Below are positions 57,321 through 64,000 of a stretch of DNA of 64,000 bases, piece after piece. The DNA comes from Aphanomyces cochlioides (Eukaryota; Oomycota; Saprolegniomycetes; Saprolegniales; Verrucalvaceae): contig JAHQRK010000009.1 of NCBI GenBank assembly GCA_019828595.1, forward strand, positions 1,116,001 to 1,180,000, read 5' to 3'. Below the pieces are notes generated by a model. The model was not told the DNA's origin and did no database searches. It saw nothing but the letters and a program-made list of their open reading frames with translations. Position 1 is the stretch's first letter; each line of letters opens with the position of its first letter. Made by a program: the position numbers and the translations under genes.

Positions 57321-60300
57321 CTCGCCTCCTCGAACTGTTGGAGAATGCCTTTCGTATCAATAACACTCGCCGGTACAACGCCCTCTTTGCCTTTACATCT
57401 ATTGGTACCCAAGAAATTATTCACGGCAACGGTGGGCCGAGATCTTATACAATCCAAGGCGCTTTGCATCATTTGATTGGACCACTGTTGCCTGCGGACG
57501 AAGAACAAGCCAGTTACGCCCAGATCTACATTACGGATCCTGAAACGCAAGCAAGCATACGACGAAGAATACTTGGGGGAAAACTTAATGTGTCAACTGT
57601 GACGAAAATCCAGCGTCTACTACTACATCACGACGCGTTCACCCAGCTGTACAAGCATGCGAAGGATATTCCAAAGGATGACGACATGAGAATTGTGCTC
57701 ACTGCTCAGCCTCGAAGCAACAGCCGAACGCATAACCTTCCTACGTGTTCTGAAATCGCTGTTCTTTTTTCAGAAACGTCCAAGTCAGGGCGTCATATCT
57801 TACTGCATGGTATTGATGGCCCCGTACTCAGCGAAGTTCAGCGAAACTATCACGTTGGTAAACATGTGCGTTTGGATCGACAACCTGGGGAACAACGCTT
57901 ATTTCGCATTAACGAATTTCATTCGGCATATGACCCTTTGCTCTTTCCCACTGGGACTTTGGGGTGGTCGTTTGACAACAAGAGCGGTCGCAATCATGAA
58001 AACGTGAGTTTGAACGATTATGCTCGATACCATTTGCACGAGCGCGGTGCATTCTCTCCATTACATGCCAGCGGACCTCTATTTCAAGTGTTTGCAGTCG
58101 ACAATTTTGCAAAGGTGGAAAACCAAAGGCTTCGATATATTCGTGACCAAACCAACAACCTCCGCAGCGACACGTACCGCGCACTTCATGACGCTGTTTC
58201 GCATGATGTGGACCTCAAAAGCATTGGAAAAAGGACTGTTTTGCCGTCATCTTACACGGGTGGACCTCGGTACATGAGACAACGTTACCTTGACGCCATG
58301 GCAATTGTTCGCAAGTTCGGTCGACCAGACCTTTTTAGCACTGTGACATGCAATCCAAAGTGGGTTGAAATCGACAGGGAGCTGGAATTGGCAAAAGACG
58401 ACTATGGATTTAAACGATCTCCAGCTGATCGACCTTAGTGACGCGCATGTTCCATCTCAAGCTCTTAGCCATTGAAGCCATGCTGTACAAGGGGGAAGTT
58501 TTGGGTCGACAAGCTGCGTGTGTTCGTGTTGTCGAATTCCAAAAGCGTGGTCTGCCTCATGCCCATATGTTGGTCATATTCACTGGGGACGACAAAATCA
58601 AGACAGCTGCCGATATTGACAATATTATCAGTGCAGAAATCCCCGACAAGGAAAAGAATCTAAGACTGCACGAAATTGTTACAACCTGCATGATTCACAA
58701 ATGCAGCGACCGATGCCTGAAAAACGGGAAGTGCAAGAAAAACTTTCCAAAAGCATACTGCAACGAAACATCAGAAGGCAGTGATGGATATCCACTCTAC
58801 CGTCGTCGCCGCTCTTCGGCAGAGCGGCCCTCTGAGTATACCAACCAATATGTTATTCCGTACTGCCCAACGTTGAGTGCCATGTTCGACTGCCACATCA
58901 ATGTCGAGGCGTGTACAAGTATATCTGCAGTCAAGTACCTGTACAAGTACATCTACAAGGGCTCAGACCGCTCAAATTTTCAAGTTGAGTCCGGTGAACT
59001 TGACGAAATCAAGCAATACCAAGATGCCCGCTATGTATCGTGCTGTGAGGCCCTCACACGCATTTTCTCTTTCGACATGTTCAAACGATCTCACGCTGTC
59101 GAGAACCTCGAAATACACTTGGAAGGTGAACAAGTTGTATGCATTCCTACCGACCGCCCGATGAGCCCTCAGGAATTGGCAAGGAGGAACCGGACGAAAC
59201 TCACCGCGTTATTTTAACTGTGCCGTGAAAACAGTGATTCACAAGCACTTGCGCGTGAATGTCTGTACCATGATATCCCCGAGCATTTCGTATGGAACAA
59301 AAAGCTCCGCAAGTGGACATCACGTAAAAGGGGTGGTGATCGTATGATCGGGAGGATGCTGACGGTGTCACCCCGCTCGGGAGACTGTTTTTTATGCGAA
59401 TGCTCTTATGCTACCGACGAGGTCCGACATCGCACGAAGATTTGCGAACCGTCAATGGCGTGGTTCATCAGACGTTCAAGTCAACCGCACTTGCCCTTGG
59501 CTTTCTTGAAAATGACGAGGAATGGCTAACCTGCATGCGAGAAGCAACTGAAACAGCAACTCCCTATGAGCTCCGAACACTTTTTGTCAGTATTCTGATT
59601 CACTGTGAACCTGCGGACGCACGAGGGCTATGGAACAAATTCGAAGATGAAATGAGGCAAGATTTTCACCGCATGTACCCCGACGATTCTCAAAAATCTA
59701 CAGCTTTCGCAATTCAGGCTTTATCAAGATGCCTCGAGTCGAATGCATCAAGCTTGGATCGTTTTCCGGAGCTTCCACAGCTTGCACATTTCGAACAATA
59801 TTTTGCTCTTGAGGAAACAAACAGGGGCCGTCAATCCAACCGATTAGTGGCTATGGAATCTTCGCACAACCAAGAACAAATCCAAGGCATTTTGGAAGGC
59901 AAGTCTACGATGACCGAAGAGCACGAGGTCTTCTACAACGACGTTATGAGCGAGATTACGAAGGAAAGTACTGTTCGAAGAGGCAAAGTATATTTTCTCG
60001 AAGGTGAGGGCGGCTCAGGGAAGACGTTCATCTCAAACATTTTACTGGCTCAAGTGCGCTCAATGAACAAAATTGCCTTGGCTGTTGCTTTGTCCGGACT
60101 TGCTGCTCTGAATTTGATCGGAGGTACAACTGCGCATTCGAGATTCTGTCTTCCAAGATCATTGCACGAGCTTAGCCGATGTGACGTTCGGAAGCAGTCA
60201 CATCTTGCGGAACTTTTACGTCTCACAGAACTTATCATTTGGGACGAGTGTTCGATGATGCACAAGTATGCTGTGGAGGCCGTTGATCACATGCTACAAG

Positions 60301-61358
60301 ATTTGATGGATAACGCGCTTCCTTTTGGTGGAAAGGTCGTCATATTCTCGGGCGACTTCAAGCAAATGCTTCCAGTCATTTTGAAGGGCACACCTGGGCT
60401 AATCCTCGAAGCATGCTTGAAGAACAGCTACCTTTGGAGAAATATCGCACAGTTTCATCTGACGGTGAACATGAGGTTGACCAACAACAACTCAGAGAGT
60501 GTTCGAGAGTTTGCTGCATTGCTCAAGTCTATTGGTCATGGAACATACCCCACATGTACCGAACTCGGTGCCGATTACATTCGACTACCTGATGATTTGG
60601 CGATTCCATACAAGTCGCCTGATGATTTGGGGTCATTTTTAAACAACGTCTATCAAGACATGAACAACCTGCGCATCAATGCACTTAGATCGTACTTTGG
60701 ATGTCGAGCTATCCTTGCACCCAAACATAGTGTTGTTGCTGACATCAACACAACACTTCTTGAGCGACTCACTTCCGACTGCGAAATGACATATTTGTCC
60801 GCCGATTCTGTTGCTGACAAACCCAACTCGGACACAAATGCATGCGAGTTCCCCATCGAGTTTCTGAATTCTATAGACATCAACAACTTCCCCAGCCACA
60901 AGTTGCATTTGAAAGTTGGTTGCCCCATTATTCTGCTTCGTAATTTGTGTACTTCGGAAGGCATGTGCAACGGAACACGTTTAATTGTTCTTGAGCTGAA
61001 AACACGATGTATCAAGGCTCAAATTATGGACGGTTCCCACACGAACAAGATCGTTTACATTCCCCGAACTACTACAATTCACGATGGTGAGCAAAACAAT
61101 TACCCATTTGAGCTACGCAGAAGACAATTTCCTGTTCAAGTTGCCTTTGCAATGACGATTCACAAGGCTCAAGGTCAAACGATTTCTCACGTGGGCGTCT
61201 GCCTTCCAGAACCCGTCTTCTCGCATGGGCAGCTTTACGTCGCCATGTCAAGAGCCCAAGCAAAAGGCAACATTAAGTTTTTGGTCGCCAATGGACAGTA
61301 CGATGGACTGCCTGGAATCTACACGAAAAACATTGTGTATCAAGAAGCATTACAATAG
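57320..61358 (+). mobile_element. Helitron with Rep/helicase protein, nearly intact
   Basis: The coding region has a Helitron-like N-terminal domain, an HUH Rep nuclease and a PIF1-family helicase. The termini were not located with confidence: no clear 5' TC end, and no hairpin + CTRR end directly after 61358. Its 5' coding end abuts the MSRGAF copy of the proline-rich family. Confidence 0.8.
57320..61358 (+). pseudogene. Helitron RepHel protein (HUH nuclease + PIF1 helicase), three small lesions
   Basis: The frame opens near SRLLELLENAFRINNTRRYN. The Rep part has the HUH motif (GLPHAHMLVIF, 58558-58566) and the double-tyrosine motif (KYLYKYIYKG, about 58935-58960). The helicase part has GEGGSGKT (about 60004-60027), IIWDECSMM, FSGDFKQMLPV and the C-terminal MTIHKAQGQT and YVAMSRAQ motifs. 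Lesions: one extra base near 58434, an in-frame TAA at 59215-59217 where relatives have Glu, and a one-base change in the T run near 59385. All catalytic motifs survive. Confidence 0.85.
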
Positions 61359-62886
61359 GCAGGACTCCATAAAACTTCATCCATAACTAACAAACGTTAT
61401 CATGTTCTTACAAATATATACACTGTGTTGTTGTGGAATTGCCGTGACTTCCTGGATCAAGTCCAATTGCATCGTACCGATGAATTGGACGATAAATCCT
61501 CGAGATTAGCTAACCCCAAACTACGCACCTTATACTTAGATTCAACGTTACAGTATTACAAGATGAAGAAGTACGTGGTTGTCAACCAACGATGACCTCG
61601 ATCTACTCATCGATCGCACAGATTGTGCAATCTGAACTTGGGTATATGATTTATCTCCTGACGAAAAAACATATTCGTCAGTCAACAGTAGCCAATCAGA
61701 ATGCTCGGCGTTAACTTATTTTTTTACTTCGAACTGGGCCTGAATCAAATTCAAAATTCATAGTATGGCTTCAAACGTTTCATGTGTGTGATCAAATCTT
61801 TGTTTTTTCCATAGCAAAAACGCTCCACCCAGGGGCGTAGCCCTGGCCTCACCCTAGTCTATTACTTAAGGCTCTAACGCAACACGTAAGTACGAGACTA
61901 AGTACGAGAGTAATTTTTACATACAAACGTCAAGTCAACAAATGAGCAATTTTTATATACTTTATCCAAGTACAAAATGAGCAATTTTTACATACAAACG
62001 CCAAGTCAAAAAAAGAGTAATTTGAGACAAGTTCGTTCATGCACCCATGATGCTGGACGTGGCAGTTGTCGATAATATTAATAATCATTCCACATACAAA
62101 ATGAAAATATTGTCCTACTATTTAAAATAATACCTGCCAAAGACGATTGAATGGCAGTTGGGTTTTTCTGGGACGATGCAAGGTGAGATGCATGTCTTAG
62201 GATAGCTTCACTCGGGCAGAAAAGGCCGCTGAATAAGCGGTCAACACACTGTGCAGTAGGGTGACGAGCCCTTTCTGCCACTTTAAGCCATACCCTGGCC
62301 AGAGGCTTGGACTCCGAAAGGCGAATATGCGAATGTTACGAAGTAGGGCCTTTTTGGCTCGAAATACCGGACTTTCTCATAGAGCAGCCAGGGGCGGCTA
62401 TAACGTGTGTTTTTACTGTATTTTCATATTGACTTTGGACGAGTAAATCCTCTCCCCATAGTTCAACTTTTTACAGTAAGGGGACAATGTGTAACGTTGG
62501 TTACCACTATTGCAACTGATGGTGCTACTTTTTTTGACGGAGTACCACTGTTGATAGTGGGCCTACGGCGAGTATCATGAATCACTTAAGGGGTGTTGCA
62601 TGAATACTTAGCAGGTGTATTACCCAGTATCAAAGTTTCAACTCATTGGATGTACGAGTTCAATAAGCGATATTAAACAATATGATGTTTAATAAATACC
62701 GCGAACTCTGTACGATTTATGAAAGAAATGAGTAGTATTTTCTGGCAAACCACATTATGTTAAGCTTAAGTGGCGGGACACATATCCACAGTATTTTTAC
62801 GATCCAATCACATTATCATTTTTGTGTTGGTGTTTTTGTATGAACATTTGTCTGACGCAGTTTTCTGCGTAGAAAATAACAACTAC
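61359..62886. other. Non-coding; holds the left member of a long direct repeat and AT-rich tandem words
   Basis: 61660-61965 is repeated at 63693-64000. 61905-62030 has loose tandem repetition of GAGCAATTTTTA...ACATACAAACG...AAGTCAA units. A hairpin CCAGGG-GCGTAG-CCCTGG (61829-61846) followed by CACCCTAGT resembles a Helitron 3' end. No gene was recognised in 62040-62886. Confidence 0.5.
61660..61965 (+). repeat. Long direct repeat, left copy
   Basis: Identical by eye to 63693-64000, where the window ends, over at least 305 bp. It starts at AAAAAACATATTCGTCAGTCAACAG. Confidence 0.9.
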
Positions 62887-63555
62887 ATGGCCTCTAAGAA
62901 AGGCAAAGGCAATCATGGCAATGACAATCAAGGCCATGCGATCGATAACTTCGAACCTGGGAAGCAAGCAGAGCGGAATGAAGTGCATGCTACCGAACAA
63001 GAGTCTGCATCAACTGGAGCTAATGGCTGGGCTGTGGATGACGATGCCTTGAATCAGGGCAATATTAACGACGAGGCGGCTATGAGAAAGGCAACAAGGC
63101 GGAGTACAACAAACGTGCTCGCGAAAAGAAACGGCAAGCTCTCCTGGATGAAGTCGACGAAGAGGTGGCAATGGAAAAATCCAAAAAGGCGGAGTACAAC
63201 AATCGTGCTCGCGAAAAGAAACGGCATGCTATCGTGGAAGACTTCGACAAAGAGGTGGCTATGAAAAGATCCAAGAAGGCGGAATACAACAAACGTGCTC
63301 GCGAAAAAAAAGCACAACACTGAGGTTGTGAATCAAGGGCGGGGTGCCATCATTTTGCACCATACGGACATGGATAAGAGCGACGAAGAGGAAACCAAGG
63401 AGGGAGAAGACGGAATCCATTTTCACGCTCAAAGTGACCATCATCTCAAGATTCTGGCAGCTCAGGAGCAAGAAGATCGCGAGCGCACAGTTGACAATCG
63501 AAGGATCTATGCTGCACAACAAAACAGGGAAACTATTGAGGCCAATTCGAAGTAA
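62887..63555 (+). pseudogene. Small gene with basic 29-residue repeats, frameshifted
   Basis: The start MASKKGKGNHGNDNQ (62887) is preferred over the upstream 62770 ATG. After a polar region, near 63090 the frame must shift by one base to read units KAEYNKRAREKKRQALLDEV (two full units of 29 codons, 87 bp, and a partial third at 63276). A second shift in an A8 run (about 63304) then leads to the C-terminal part (HNTEVVNQGRG..., DKSDEEETKEGEDGIHFHAQ, ending TIEANSK). Each unit resembles a short basic DNA-binding helix. No family is recognised. It is bracketed by the long direct repeats, so it may belong to a mobile element. Confidence 0.45.
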
Positions 63556-63692
63556 AATAAGAAAGAAGTGAATAAGGAGTGCGAAGTAAATGCCGTCTCC
63601 TTAGTTTCAAAATAATATGACCTCTGATTGGATATTTTATTTTTCTTTCGGTACGAGTCGACGGTTTTTTGGTCAGGAGATAAATCATGTCC

Positions 63693-64000
63693 TGACCAAA
63701 AAAACATATTCGTCAGTCAACAGTAGCCAATCAGAATGCTCGGCGTTAACTTATTTTTTTACTTCGAACTGGGCCTGAATCAAATTCAAAATTCATAGTA
63801 TGGCTTCAAACGTTTCATGTGTGTGATCAAATCTTTGTTTTTTCCATAGCAAAAACGCTCCACCCAGGGGCGTAGCCCTGGCCTCACCCTAGTCTATTAC
63901 TTAAGGCTCTAACGCAACACGTAAGTACGAGACTAAGTACGAGAGTAATTTTTACATACAAACGTCAAGTCAACAAATGAGCAATTTTTATATACTTTAT
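63693..64000 (+). repeat. Long direct repeat, right copy, cut by the window end
   Basis: Matches 61660-61965 with no difference seen. Just before it is an inverted pair GGTCAGGA...TCCTGACC (about 63671-63697), and the left copy is preceded by the related GATTTATCTCCTGAC in the opposite sense. Confidence 0.9.

Noticed and set aside
62770..62886. Signal-peptide-like N-terminus (IIIFVLVFLYEHLSDAVFC) for the repeat protein
   Set aside because: The hydrophobic stretch precedes a better-composed start at 62887, and nothing else supports secretion.

Overview
This window is nuclear DNA from a compact-intron eukaryote. It most likely comes from an oomycete, with the Saprolegniales (an Aphanomyces-like genome) as the best guess. 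The basis is the very short introns (about 39-66 bp, GT-AG with one GC-AG), the PP2C/cyclic-nucleotide/kinase-like fusion gene, and a dense mix of Harbinger, chromodomain Ty3, Ty1/copia, pogo and Helitron elements. The organism call is inference; I could not run a search.

Host-gene islands. (1) 1-4452: a PP2C + cyclic-nucleotide-binding + kinase-like fusion gene with 15 introns, open at the left edge, whose kinase part lacks the catalytic residues; it converges on a four-helix COPI-associated membrane protein. (2) 37507-50868: a CHD chromatin remodeller (-), a tail-anchored coiled-coil protein (-), an SFI1-like centrin-binding repeat protein (+), a UBC7/UBE2G-type E2 (+) and the PP2A activator PTPA (+). 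A recurring TATCCGGATA-type palindrome marks the 5' flanks of several of these genes.

Dynamic regions. 5745-7601 is a Harbinger element with inverted repeats and a TTA duplication. It has an intact trihelix/Myb-like ORF and an internally deleted transposase. 7605-26000 is a tandem three-copy array of an unrecognised acidic/coiled-coil protein gene (copies A, B, C, all on the minus strand). Copy B is split by a 6.1-kb Ty3 chromodomain retrotransposon (13813-19926; 214-bp LTRs, 5-bp duplication AGGTT). That retrotransposon itself holds a 180-bp very AT-rich insert. 28529-36102 is a broken Ty1/copia element whose 3' end is split by a second Harbinger element (33246-35291). 51320-57320 holds several copies of a second unrecognised family, arranged head to head, with an 84-bp inverted repeat built from 32-bp hairpins, a pogo-like transposase and a captured fragment of a TPR gene. 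57320-61358 is a nearly complete Helitron (Rep + PIF1 helicase). The right edge carries a direct repeat of at least 305 bp that brackets a small gene with 29-residue repeats.

Most transposon ORFs are broken by single-base indels or single stops, while the host genes splice to clean frames. No rRNA or tRNA gene and no CRISPR array was recognised.
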